A stretch of 64,000 bases of DNA, from the NCBI GenBank assembly GCA_032622095.1, contig CP136061.1:9935287-9999286 (forward strand), in the 5' to 3' direction. This DNA comes from Siphonodentalium dalli. Its lineage: Eukaryota; Mollusca; Scaphopoda; Gadilida; Siphonodentaliidae. Positions 1 through 10,706 of the stretch are shown piece by piece (position 1 is the stretch's first letter; each line of letters starts with the position of its first letter). The notes beneath the pieces are model-generated. The model was not told the DNA's origin, searched no databases, and saw only the letters and a program-made list of their open reading frames with translations. The position numbers were made by a program, and so were the translations under genes.

Positions 1-2
1 TC

Positions 3-264
3 GCTGACAGGACAATGGTCACAACTACTACTGACACGTGGTCGCGCTTCGTCCAATCACACGACAATCAACATACACATAGAGAACTCCCAGATAAGGA
101 TTTACTTTTATTTATGGAAATTTCTCGACTGAAAACTCGACTGTAAAGTGAGATTTCAGTTGTGAAGAACGCCTGACATTGTTTCCAAGTTCTGTCGCAT
201 GGAAATTGTTACTTACTATAGCTAGTGCATGTATAGTTGTTTTTGTTTACTCAAGTGAAGTTTG
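3..264. repeat. Dispersed repeat, copy 1 (pairs with 10707-10938)
   Basis: This stretch and 10707-10938 match closely in the same orientation: both carry the block with gacacgtggtcgcgcttcg, the segment tttacttttatttatgga and the end ttgtttactcaagtgaag. The copies differ by small indels and substitutions. Neither contains a long ORF or obvious terminal repeats, so the type of element is unknown. It lies in the intron just downstream of the last CCP exon visible. Confidence 0.7.
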
Positions 265-330
265 TAGCAATTTTGATTGTTTCAAACGTACCAAACTTGT
301 TTCTAAAAAATCCACTGATAAAATACTCAC

Positions 331-507
331 TACTACAGACGGGTAGGTTTCCTGACATCTGCTCAGTAAGAAGACACGCCCTTTTAAGATTCCCTGACTT
401 GTGTACGTATCCGTCAATACATGCATACTCAACATAGTCCCCGGTCTTCATATGTGAGATCGTTGTCACTTGTGTCACATTCGCCGGTGGAGTAACCAGG
501 TCGCATG
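331..507 (-). CDS. Exon 17 of mosaic gene: second CCP/sushi domain
   Basis: A complete CCP (sushi, complement control protein) module of 59 codons in one exon. Minus-strand acceptor ttttgtag precedes 507 and donor GTGAGTATT follows 331; both boundaries are phase 1, so the exon is symmetric. The four cysteines fall in CCP order: CDL near the start, YAC before a DGY, RAC, and PVC at the end. The family's usual Trp before the last Cys is absent; the stretch reads TEQMSGNLPVC. CCP modules bind proteins or glycans in secreted and surface proteins. The exon is in frame with the ShKT exon upstream (2110-2247) and its phase-1 end implies at least one more exon beyond the left edge. Domain identity is strong; membership in the single gene is inferred from phase and strand. 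Confidence 0.83.
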
Positions 508-2109
508 CTACAAAAGGAGATGCCCGGAACCAATCATAGTAATTTAGTAATGTATGGGTGTCAGTTGGATACTCCGTGAGATCAGCCAATTAAATTGTGG
601 TACATGCTTATTGATCCTGCCATGAATCGCAAAGTAGAGATCATATTCCACCAGTTCACAACCTTTTGCGTCTTCATGACCACCCCCATCATGCATGCTC
701 GAAAACAAATTGACCCCCCCCCCCTAGAAATCCCTTTATTTTCTTAACCAAATACACTTATTTGTAACATATGAATTCAATTGTCGCGGGAGTTTTGGTA
801 GAGGAGGTACCCATAACATGTGACATATTTTTGTTGACTTCAGAATCTGTCAAATGATTTCTTCGACTTTTAAAATTTGGCAAAAAGCTGGCTGCATAAT
901 TGAACTGGTTTGGTTGCATCTTCATCTTGTTATATACTAAATTGATTCTCCCATACGTTATGGAACATTGTATTGGACTGTCTATTATATATGTACGAGT
1001 AATGTTCAGGAAACAAAAGCAGATGACACATTATACAAGTACAGAAGGATTTCAAATTCTTTTGGGGGAAATGTTCAGATAATAAGTTAAACCAACGGCA
1101 TACGGTCGTTTGTTCAACTTTTCCGCTGAACATTTCATATGGGAACTCCTCAATGAGTATTTAGTGAAGAACTGTTTAATCTGAAGCTGTGATATCTCGC
1201 TTCGCTTTAAAATCGTCTTCACTGGTGAAGTTTCTAAATGAAAATCGTATTACAGGTGTACACGGTATACGTTGCTTGCTTAAATTCCACCCGACTATTT
1301 GTCGACATATCTTAATAAACAGATAATATAAATATAAACGGATGATTTTAATCTACATCTTGCGCAGCCTTGATGAGGTTGAGTTTTTATTCCGGAATCT
1401 TAAAACTGGAATCATAAAACAAAAATAATAAATAGTCCAAATTCTAACCGAGCAAGTTCCACATCGACCCGACATATAAATATAAATTATCATCATTACA
1501 ACATCAAGTCACGCCCAGAAATATTTACAACCATGTAACTTTGGATCCGGAGATTTGTACGGAAATCCCATACAACATTGGTCAATTAACCTCCCCTTTA
1601 ATGAATACGTGACGTGACCAGCTTTGAATGGGCATGTCCATGCAAATCTCCGGGGGAATTTATATCTGACGCAGTTGTCCGGGAGCCAAAGCGGGTATAC
1701 CACGGAACAGTCATAACATTTATCTGGCAGGTCGCGGCAGGTCGCGGGTGTAAATTACAAGATGTTCCTATAAATTTACTTTGGAGCATTTTTCTGGAAT
1801 TACAACAATTGACCTATATTTTTTAATACAATATAACATTTGAAAAATAAATACGCCAATATTCTGATAGAACATGTTTGATGTCAGATACATGTGCATT
1901 GTCTTAAATACTGCATCAACACACACCCAGTACTCAATACTCCATGACGAGTAATTAGTCATTTGGGAATGATCAAATAACAACGTTTGTTGATCTTCTT
2001 ATCTGAAAATTTGCAACCAACGAATATGAATCTGTCATATGCGGTTGCATCTAGCACATTTAACATATACATCGCATCCGAACATATACGTAAAATAATA
2101 TGAACTTAC
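508..2109. other. Intron of the mosaic gene, no gene seen
   Basis: AT-rich intron. The only structure I see is a short repeat at about 1067-1187 (gttcagataataa followed by a palindromic partner) that recurs at about 7620-7715. A short poly-C tract lies at 715-723. Confidence 0.6.
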
Positions 2110-2247
2110 TCTGTGGTGAACCACAAACTGCACACGATTTAGGACACATGCGTTTGGCCCACTCAGTTGACACGGTACACGATCCAGGAGTGTTGGTAAT
2201 CAACTCGGAACATGTCGTTATCTGATCCACGCACGGACCGGAAGCCA
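2110..2247 (-). CDS. Exon 16 of mosaic gene: second ShKT domain
   Basis: A 46-codon exon holding one ShKT (SXC) module. Acceptor tctttccag precedes 2247 and donor GTAAGTTC follows 2110; both ends are phase 1. Six cysteines occur in ShKT order: PCVD, TTC, GSC, RMC, KSC, AVC, with the C-x3-C-x2-C ending (CPKSCAVC) typical of the fold. ShKT modules in animal proteins are small disulphide-rich modules that accompany enzymes, lectins and matrix proteins; the name comes from a sea-anemone peptide but a toxin role is not implied here. The exon has exactly the length of the other ShKT exon (14966-15103), suggesting both descend from one duplicated module, although their sequences are well diverged. 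Confidence 0.85.
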
Positions 2248-2539
2248 CTGGAAAGAAGAACATCATAACACAGGAATACTACTGTTCAAGAACATTTTGT
2301 TCCGAACAATGTTGCCCAATAGTGTAATGCCAATTAGGTTATTAAACCATTGGACAAAATATATGACGGAAAGACGAACAACGTAATCAAGTCAACTTAT
2401 AACCGTAAGTATGTCCACTTCAATGAAATAATATATAACACAAGAGAACATGACACCATTTGAGTCCAGATCTCGGGTACTTGTGCTCGGATAACAGAAA
2501 TTCGGTACCATGGACTCGACCATGGCAGTGACTTATCTT

Positions 2540-3014
2540 ACCGGGCGCACATTGGTAGCTACTATATACCGGCGCACATTGGTAGCTACTATATACCGGG
2601 CGCACATTGGTAGCTACTATATACCGGGCGCACATTGGTAGCTACTATATACCGGACGCACATTGGTAGCTACTATATACCGGGCGCACATTGGTAGCTA
2701 CTATATACCGGGCGCACATTGGTAGCTACTATATACCGGGCGCACATTGGTAGCTACTATATACCGGGCGCACATTGGTAGCTACTATATACCGGGCGCA
2801 CATTGGTAGCTACTATATACCGGGCGCACATTGGTAGCTACTATATACCGGGCGCACATTGGTACTTGTTATATACCGGACGCGCATTGGTACTTACTAA
2901 ATACCGGACGCGCATTGGTACTTGTTATATACCGGACGCACATTGGTACTTACTACATTTATATACCGAACGCATATTTGTACTTAATACAAACCGAACG
3001 CATATTGTTACTTA
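2540..3014. repeat. 28-bp tandem array touching a splice donor
   Basis: About 17 copies of a 28-bp unit (core cgcacattggtagctac). The left and central copies are nearly identical (one is 27 bp). Toward the right the copies decay step by step: tagctac becomes tacttac or tacttgt, and cgcacattgg becomes cgcatatt. The last copy merges into the donor of the lectin exon ending at 3016. Short plus-strand ORFs across the array are artefacts of the period. Confidence 0.92.
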
Positions 3015-3015
3015 C

Positions 3016-3227
3016 TATCTCGAACTTTTCGTTTACATGCGAATTTTGCATAGCTCCTGCAGTATTGGACTCTCCATTTATGATTGTCGTGAATAAATGC
3101 GCAATCATTGCCCTCACTGTTCTGTGGTTGGTTTGTGTCCCAAAATGAGGTGTTCACGGCTATTCCGTCGTCCCATTTCCATGTTCCTTCTTCCTGTGTA
3201 TCTGTCATGCCGATCCAGTAGGCAGTC
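3016..3227 (-). CDS. Exon 15 of mosaic gene: C-terminal half of C-type lectin-like domain
   Basis: Second half of a CTLD. The acceptor at 3228-3230 (ttatag) is phase 2, matching the phase-2 donor of exon 7941-8106; joining them restores codon M in KGM-TAYWIGM. Landmarks in order: the WIG motif, WKWDDG, SFWDTNQPQ, NDCAFI, WRVQYC and FACKRK, giving cysteines 4-6 of a long-form CTLD. The calcium/sugar site is atypical: QPQ replaces the EPN or QPD triplet, and the WND signature reads KWRVQ, so classic calcium-dependent sugar binding is doubtful (inference). The donor is GTAAGTAA, phase 1; if the intron were retained, translation would stop after two further residues (SK). The exon ends exactly where the 28-bp array begins. 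Confidence 0.87.
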
Positions 3228-3986
3228 CTATAATGTTAATACATTAATTCAAAGCACATCCACACAGAGCATATCTCCAGGATACATCGCATGCAGTGGA
3301 TTTTAAAGAGGGCCAAGGCACTCGTTGGTAACTGCAAGCCTATAAATGTGTAAAAACATTCACACTAAGAAGAACATTTACGGACCTAGTATATACACAC
3401 TGTTTTTATTTTTATATTCATTACTAATAGTTCTTCAATACCAGAAGTGTGCGTGTTTAAACAATGTTGTTACGGTGAATTTTCAACAAACATCGCTAAT
3501 CGTGTAGTAAGTGCAAATATTTTAGTCTGAATGACATTGTCAATAGACCCTGGACTACGCTATCCTATTGCATGTTGAAGTGAGTGACCAATATGTATAT
3601 ACTGTTGGTGTAAAAAGTAAGACATACAACACTGATGCCCATGACACTTACACATTTTATATTGTTAATATGTAAGGCAAATCAATAAATAAGGTCGATC
3701 GCGTGCCAGTTCATATTATTAATCAGGTGTACCTTAATATACTTAAACGAATGGAAACGGGTTTCCACTTGCCTACATTAAGACGAAAACGGCGAATATA
3801 ATGTCGATAACAATGCAAACAATATTAAAAATTAACAGTGGAGGACTCAATCTCAGTGTATAACCAAACTTATGTTTGTAACCTACCAATAAATACCAAG
3901 AAGAATCAGGATAAAATTATCCAGCAGGAACCTGTTTGAAAATTGCTTCTCTCTTTACGTTTGAGTAATTTGTCAAATATATAATA
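3228..3986. other. Intron, nothing recognised
   Basis: AT-rich intronic DNA between the two CTLD exons. I see no ORF, repeat or structured RNA here. Confidence 0.5.
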
Positions 3987-4764
3987 CTAGAAGGTGACCC
4001 GACTTTGTCCGGGCTTTGACTTTGAATTGACCATTTTGAAGGTCAAGGTCAGGTGTGGTCAAACACCAACACCCCAAAAATGGTGGAAATCGGCCCAGCG
4101 GATACCGGTAAATCGGTCCAGCGGATACCGAGATACCCTATGCATCAAATTTCGTTCGTAAAAATCCGCCAGTTTAACCCGATTTGATTTCCACTCAAGT
4201 ATATAAACACGCCTCATATACACACGCTCATTAATTATCAAGTTTCAACGTAAAGATAAATTACCATTGGTGCCAGAGATATCGCCAAGACGTCTGAAAC
4301 AATCAAATGCATCGGCCGGTTAAGCGTTAACGTGATCTAACGTTATGACCTCTAACGACGTCATAGAAGTTACGCATTGTTTTTACCCTGATAGAAGATC
4401 GTACCACTTCTTCTTAATAATTGAGGCAGATAACTAAAACGGATACATACATATTATATATCGATGGAAAGAGGAAACACGAAAGATTATCACAGTGTCA
4501 TTATTATGACTGGCATTTTATTATTCGCGCGGTTTCGAATCGATTTGTAAGCACCGAACTCAAATGAAAGTCCCGTCACACAGCGTAAAAACAGATTTGA
4601 CCTCAGCACGTGAAAAGTTGACCTCGGATCTGAAAATCAATAGGCCCATGTTCGTTCCCGGGTCGAATTACGTGTCCGTACCAAGTTTAGTCGAAATCGG
4701 TCCAGCCGTGTTCGAGTCCATCGCGAACACACACACACACAGATCTTCCAAAAATATATAATAG
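3987..4764 (+). mobile_element. CTAG-bounded interspersed repeat, gacccg subfamily
   Basis: Starts actagaaggtgacccgact and ends atatataatagactag. Contains the recurring gaaggtcaaggtcaggt segment, a stretch shared with 15520-16428 and 26990-27750 (reverse orientation there), and a short (AC)n near the 3' end. It has no coding capacity. The general plan (short non-coding element, 3' microsatellite, no TIR) resembles non-autonomous Helitron-type elements of molluscs; the class is inferred. Confidence 0.6.
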
Positions 4765-5475
4765 ACTAGAAGGTGACCCGACTTCGTCCGGGCTATTCAA
4801 AATCCAAATTTCAAGTCGATTGCTCCACCCGTTTTCGAGATCTGGTCTGCGCATGCGCGAAGCTGGCGTCGCGCGGGCTCGGCGACCCGATAAAATTCGT
4901 ATCCGGGGCAAGATACATTCACATACCAAATTTCAAGTCGATAGCTCTACCCGTTTCCGAGATATATAGCCCAATGTCATTTGCGGATACATCGGCCGGT
5001 GATGAGTTAACGCGACATCGGTCTGTTAAGTGTTAACGCGATCACGTCACGATATGTTGATCGCGTAATATATTCACGCAATGATTTTCGATGGGCGAAG
5101 CACGGTCCTGCGTTCTTCCCGATAATTAAGGTAGAAACTTTAAACGTACACAGGCGTGTGATACATCATTGGAAAGATGAAAGGCCACAGATTCTAACCG
5201 TGCAAATTATATGACTGGCAAGTTATTATTCGCGCTATATCGAATCGATTTGTGAGCACCGAACTGAAATATATTAGCGCAAAACGGCGTAAAAACAGAT
5301 TTGACCTCGGCACGTGAAAAGTTGACCTCGGATCTGAAAATTAATAGGCCTGTGTTACTCGTGGCCCGAAAATACCCCCACATACCAAGTTTCATCGAAA
5401 TTGGCTCAGCCGTTTTTGAGTCCATCGATTACACACACACCACACACACACACCCTCACACTCACACACACACAC

Positions 5476-5543
<68 letters not shown>

Positions 5544-5567
5544 CTTTCAAAATATATAATAGACTAG
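4762..5567 (+). mobile_element. CTAG-bounded repeat, second in the chain
   Basis: Begins directly at the CTAG that ends the previous copy (actagaaggtgacccgac) and runs to atatataatagactag. The first part carries one 122-bp core unit (catgcgcgaagctggcgtcg). The 3' part is shared with the 15.5- and 27.0-kb copies (gacctcggcacgtgaaaagt) and ends in a long CA microsatellite. Confidence 0.6.
5431..5540. repeat. (CA)n microsatellite
   Basis: About 110 bases of ca/cac repeats with a few ccctcaca interruptions, at the 3' end of a CTAG-bounded element. Confidence 0.95.
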
Positions 5568-5999
5568 CCGATGAGCCCGACGTTGTCCGGGCTATTCAAA
5601 AACCAAATTTCAAGTCGATAGCTCTACTCAGCTCGAAATTTCAAAGTCGATAGCTCTACCCGTTTCCGAGATCTGGTCTGCGCATGCGCGAAGCTGGCGT
5701 CGCACGTGCTCGGCGACCCGATAAAATTCGTTTCCGGTGCAAGATACATTCACATACCAAATTTCAAGTCGACAGCTCCACCCGTTTCCGAGATCTCGTC
5801 TGCACATGCGCGAAGCGGGCGCCGCACGGGCTCGCCAATACGACAACTTCCATCGCATGGTCAAACTACACACACGTACCAAGTTTCGTCGCGATCGGTC
5901 GAGAATCGTAGATTTGTATAAATGACAAACATACAAACATACAAACATACAAACATACAGACAGACAGACAGAGGTCTTCAAAATATATATGAGACTAG
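5564..5999 (+). mobile_element. CTAG-bounded repeat, gagcccg subfamily
   Basis: Begins actagccgatgagcccgac, contains two core units with catgcgcgaag, then a tail with caaacatacaaacat and acagacagacag tracts, and ends aaaatatatatgagactag. Same layout as 24166-25115. No coding capacity. Confidence 0.62.
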
Positions 6000-7029
6000 C
6001 AGGTTAGCCCGCCACTGGCGTGCTTGGTCAGAAACATGACAGTGTTTTATGTTTTGTTTGTGTTTTTCAATGAGTTAGTATTGGGTTTTTTAATATTTTA
6101 CCCGATTTGACCTTGAATTTATCATTTTCAAGGTCAAGGTCATGTCGGGGTCACAATATATAATTTGTGGGTACCCGTTTGAAGGTTAAGACTGACCCGA
6201 TGAAAAATTCCCCCCGTTCCTAGGAACGACAGACATAAGAATGTTTCACACAATGCGACGTCGACGATCCCCTTGTGTTTTTACACTTATATACGAAATT
6301 TGAGCTCACCTAGGGCGGAAAAACAAACACAACACGCTCATGTCTATACAGGCCCAGACCCAGAAAAGGTATGATTTTTATTAACCTGCCCGTGGCCATT
6401 GAGCAGCCCCTGACAGAGGTTGTCCACCCTTACGAGATGGTCAATAGTCCTCGCAAAGTTAATCCCGTCGTGAACCCCATCCTCGCAAAGAGCGGACAGT
6501 CAATTAATCCCGTCGTGAACGCCATCACCAACGCGACGTACTTTTGTTTGGTATCATGTGTTGCGTTCTAAAAATAGCTAAGCACTTGTTGCCGTTTACG
6601 TTTGCGTAAATACGAAATTGTGAGTGTTGGTTTGTAACCGGGATTTATGAGAAGCAGTATGCCTATAACTACCCCCCTAAGCCCTGACCTAAGTGTCATA
6701 CATACTATAGCAATGATGTTGTAAGAGTACTATGGCATCCAATAAATCTCCCCGCATAGGAAACCACTCAATGTTCCCGTATATCTCTCTGCATATGCTA
6801 ATAACGTTGAATGGTAAACAAACGCTCTTTATAGCGATGCGTCAAAAACAAACGCTCATTAAATAATCACTTGATTAACCCACGCCGGGCCTTTGTGGTG
6901 ATTTGGGAGTGGATAAAGGGTGCTCAGAGCTTCTCCTAAACGCGACAACTACGGTGTTCGTGGGTTTTTACCCTTAGATGGGAAGTACATATATATATAC
7001 GGAAATCTCAAAATATATAGTATAGACTA
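5995..7029 (+). mobile_element. CTAG-bounded repeat, ttagcccg subfamily
   Basis: Begins actagcaggttagcccgcc and ends tatagtatagactag, where a further copy of the same subfamily starts at about 7025. Contains the block ctaggaacgacagacataag that recurs at 7250. A small ORF at 6371-6571 looks fortuitous. Confidence 0.5.
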
Positions 7030-7548
7030 GCAGGTTAGCCCGCCACTGGCGTGGTTGGTCAGAAACGTGACATTTTTAAAGTATTTTTTTTAAATTGATT
7101 TTTTTAATTAAATTTGTTTTTGTTTATGTTTTTATTTTTTTAATTTAAAATTTTTAAATTTTTTTTAAATGATTGTACCCGTCCCTAAAAGAGATATGAT
7201 TTAAGGTACATCGGGCGGAAAAACTGATCCGATGAAAATCTCCCCCGTTACTAGGAACGACAGACATAAGAATCACACAATACGCATTTTGAGTTAATTC
7301 TGCCTTTTTAATCAAGATAAATGCATTCCGCCGTTCCGGTGCGTTTTGCATACGTAGTTTCGTACGCATGGGTGACCGTTTAGCAACGCCGATGACAATA
7401 CATAAGAATCACACAACACGCATTTTCTGTTTTCCAATGAGTTAATTCTGCCTTTTTAATCAAGATAAATGCATTCCGCCGTTCCGGTGCGTTTTGCATC
7501 CGTAGTTTCGTACGCATAGGTGACCGTTTAGCAACGCCGATGACAATA
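7025..7548 (+). mobile_element. CTAG-bounded repeat with internal direct duplication
   Basis: Starts gactagcaggttagcccgcc. Two direct copies of a roughly 140-bp block (gcctttttaatcaagataaa ... gcaacgccgatgacaat) lie at about 7264-7396 and 7393-7548. I do not see a clear right end. Confidence 0.5.
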
Positions 7549-7940
7549 AAGAGCGTTAACTGGTTAACGAACCGAAATAACAGTTATTACAAGAGCAGAA
7601 TAATTCATGTTCATTAATGGGGAGTGTTCAGATAATAATGGTCGTTTGTTGAACTTACTATCTGAACATGTCGTAAGGGAACTACACATCAATGAGTATG
7701 TAGTACAGAAAAGTGTAAACTGTATTTAGATGTGTCTTAATGAAGTCTCCCACATAGACTAATTTCTGTGGATTCAGAAATGTGAGTGCTGACATATACA
7801 TTTCTCACTGAAGATCAGGAAGACTTCTGCACTTGTGTTATATAGTCTGAATAAAAGACCATTCCAATGTACACATTTATATAACTGAATAATATGGGAA
7901 ATATATTTAGTACAAAAAGATGGTTTATGTTCCAACTCAC
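7549..7940. other. Intron, short repeat only
   Basis: Holds the second copy (about 7620-7715) of the short gttcagataata repeat seen at 1067-1187; otherwise nothing recognised. Confidence 0.5.
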
Positions 7941-8106
7941 ATTCCTTTCATTATCGTGAACAACATATCAATTTCACCCTGATCTTTCGCTGTGGATACG
8001 ATGCTGTTGACTGATGCACACGTCGTCTTTGCAGTACTGTATTCCTTCTGCATGTCGTAGAATTTATAGCAAGCGCCATTGTACTTCGTCCATCCATATA
8101 GACACT
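7941..8106 (-). CDS. Exon 14 of mosaic gene: N-terminal half of C-type lectin-like domain
   Basis: First half of the CTLD completed by 3016-3227. Acceptor tcaatcgcag (phase 1) precedes 8106; donor GTGAGTTGG (phase 2) follows 7941. The product reads ECLYGWTKYNGACYKFYD at its start, the standard C-x-x-GW...C-Y-x-F opening of long-form CTLDs, then TAKTTCAS, the alpha-1 helix with the second conserved Cys. Then come a segment corresponding to strand beta-2/helix 2 and MLFTIMKGM leading into TAYWIG of the next exon. The intron to that exon is 4.7 kb and is filled by the CTAG-bounded repeat chain. Confidence 0.85.
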
Positions 8107-8308
8107 CTGCGATTGATAAGATTATATGAACTATATGTGTATACACAGATAGATATACTTGGGTGAGAAAATCTTGAACTCTTTACAGAAATTGTCCCAA
8201 CAGTCAACCTATTTTATGAAAGCACAATGAACACATTTTCCAATAGTTTCATTTTTGATGTGCAATCCCCTGGTCTTGTAATATTATATCACAACATGAC
8301 GACCACTA

Positions 8309-8672
8309 ACCCCCGCGTGACGCTCAGTGCGACTGAAGGGGTCACTATCACAAAAAGGTGCTGAAGGGTACAAATATTTTAATGATGTGCTGAAGGGTAC
8401 ACAAGTTTTTGAAATATCGTTCTAAATGAGGTTTAGTGTTCGTGCCTGCCATGATTTCTGTTAAAGAATAATTGTTTGCGTTTCAATGGAAATTAAAATG
8501 AACATAAAAAAAAAACTATTAATGTGCGCCAGATTTTCGGGAATACAAAAACAGCCTTAGTGACGAGCACAAACCCTGTGCACCCTTCAGCACATTTAAA
8601 AAACCTGTGTATCCTTCGGAACTATTTTGGTGAGAGTGACCCCTTCAGCCTCAGTGCCCAGTGCGGCATGAT
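8309..8672. mobile_element. Foldback/inverted-repeat element
   Basis: The left arm (gaaggggtcactatcac, then two gtgctgaagggta blocks) is matched by an inverted right arm (acccttcagcac, gagtgaccccttcag). The arms are imperfect and about 90 bases long. The 103-codon plus ORF (8524-8835) starts inside it and is probably accidental. Confidence 0.6.
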
Positions 8673-9659
8673 GCGTCGCACGCCTTACCAGATGAGTCAT
8701 GTAGTAACCGGGAAAACATGGACACTGAGTGGCGTCCTTGGTCCGACCAAACATAAATGTACACAAATGGAGGTGACGTTTTTACATGATTTTGACAAGG
8801 GAAGGGGGTTGTATTTGTTTTTTTTATTTTACTAACTACTCAATTCTACAAGTAAATTAAAATATGCAGTCTCGTTTCTTTGTCATGTATGTATAGTATG
8901 TTCAGGTGTATGAGGATAAATCTAATTTATTTTAGTTTTATACGTCTCAAAACATTTCATATCAACATTAAACTGTTGATTGTATTTATTATAATATATC
9001 GCTGTTTCACATCGTCTCATATTTAAGAAATGTGTGTTGATGGAAGAAGAACGATCCACCAGAGCGTTATTTTCACTGTGAAATAACTACACAGAAACCA
9101 CAGACCCATTCTCTCTTTAAGCAACTGACCAAATTGCCCAGATACATGCATCATATTATCCGTCCTAGCTTTGTGTGGATCACACCCACCATGAGTCGAG
9201 CTACCTTCACTATTGGAGTTTTAGCCTGTTTGTTGAACATATATAAGTACATGCATGTTCTTTAAAGCTTTAAACCCACATACCTTCCGAATATATGTAG
9301 CTATTAGTGTTACTTTATGGTCCCATTTCATATACGTCATATGGCAATATAACGCCTATATATGATCTTCATAACTTGAATATGGCGTTGTCTGTAGCTA
9401 AGACTTGTTTAAATATGTTGTCATGTTTAACACATGGGATTTTTAAAGTCTTAATTGAAAAAATGCACGAGTGAGTGAACAACGTATTTTTGGCCATTCT
9501 TGGCACACACTCACCGGTATTATAATTATATCTTGTGTTTAATATATGCACCCCAACCCTGATTGTGGTAAAGTGTGGTAGAGACGCTACGTGAGACTTT
9601 TACATTCTGGCCCAAGCGAACTTGTGTACTATGACCAGGTTCATTAAATATCAACTCAC
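8673..9659. other. Intron, nothing recognised
   Basis: AT-rich intronic DNA between the CCP and CTLD exons, without ORFs, repeats or RNA genes that I can support. Confidence 0.5.
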
Positions 9660-9842
9660 CTTGGCATGCGTAACTGCCCACTGACGCCCATGTTCCATCG
9701 GTAGTGCATTGTGAAGTTAGATTGGTGAGGTTGTCGTCTTTGCAAGCAAAAGTAACGACATCTCCGACATTGTAAGGCGCTTGACCGCTCACCTGTGTAC
9801 CATCAAGCGGGACGACCGGTGGTGCGCATGACATAGAGGCAA
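9660..9842 (-). CDS. Exon 13 of mosaic gene: first CCP/sushi domain
   Basis: A 61-codon symmetric phase-1 exon. Acceptor catccattttag precedes 9842; donor GTGAGTTGA follows 9660. The module reads SCAPPVVPLDGT (Cys1), then a YNVGDVVTFAC strand (Cys2), TSQC (Cys3), GTWASVGSYAC (conserved Trp and Cys4). All hallmark CCP positions are present, unlike the CCP at 331-507, which lacks the Trp. It sits between a ShKT exon and the CTLD. Confidence 0.88.
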
Positions 9843-10221
9843 CTAAAATGGATATGCAGAAATTAAATAAAAAGCACACGCATACATGTATTATACAACA
9901 TTTCCGATGACCACCGCCAACATTGTCCAACAATGACATCCTTACGACAGTGATAATTACGATGACGATGATGATGATGCTGATGACGAAACACCCGATA
10001 CTACCACCACAGTGAGACAGGGATGTGAGTGAAGCGGTGGGGTGCGGGAGTGTCTCACACCAACTGTGCTCAACATGTTCAACACTTGGAACGTTCATGC
10101 CCGGGACGCCATCAGTTGGAATTTCATATTAAAATATGTTATATGATATATATAGTTTTATTTTTCAACTGGAATTTACCGTGCAATGTGTTGGTTGTAT
10201 AGAACTCGGACTATTTACCGA
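9843..10221. other. Intron, simple-sequence patches
   Basis: The minus-strand open frame continuing upstream from the CCP exon (to about 10098) is intronic; it contains a gat-rich stretch at 9961-9990 and no domain. Confidence 0.5.
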
Positions 10222-10540
10222 TGCCGCGGGGGTCTGAAATTTTTTTCAGGCACGTATGCCGATTTTTCCCTTTCCACACTTGTTGGGACCCACCCACCCC
10301 CGCGTCCAATTTTGTTTCCGTTTTCGGCAGTTTTTTCCCCGACCATTTTTGGACACCCACCCTACTTTTAACACTAAAATAGAGAATTGCGTAGGGGAAA
10401 TTCACTGTAAACAGCTGTATTTGAATTTATGTGCATACTATTTGTCATGGATGTTAACATTGACATGTAAATAGGAACGAGTCATTTTGGGGTCATTCGG
10501 CAAAAAAACATGGCTGCCAGCGGCCATCTTGGATTTCAAA
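10222..10540. repeat. Dispersed repeat, inverted partner of 43455-43790
   Basis: Contains the blocks ggcacgtatgccg, cacccacc, aattcactgtaaacagctgt and gccagcggccatcttgga, all found in reverse complement at 43455-43790. The two copies are tens of per cent diverged in the C-rich part and closer elsewhere. Confidence 0.75.
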
Positions 10541-10706
10541 ATTCAATCCATTAGCATGGGCTACTGTATGTTTGATAATCATGAACTTTTTCATTTTGAT
10601 ACTGACATTCTAAGGTGTTTTAAGCCAAACGCATTGCAAAAACAGTCAAAAAGACTTGCAGGAAAACACAATTTGAGTTGGCTATAGTCCGGGTGATAGT
10701 TCGCAG

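Noticed and set aside
2540-3096. Overlapping plus-strand ORFs of 97 and 105 codons
   Set aside because: They translate the 28-bp array in shifting frames and continue antisense through the lectin exon; no independent support.
8524-8835. 103-codon plus ORF
   Set aside because: It starts inside an inverted-repeat element and shows no domain.
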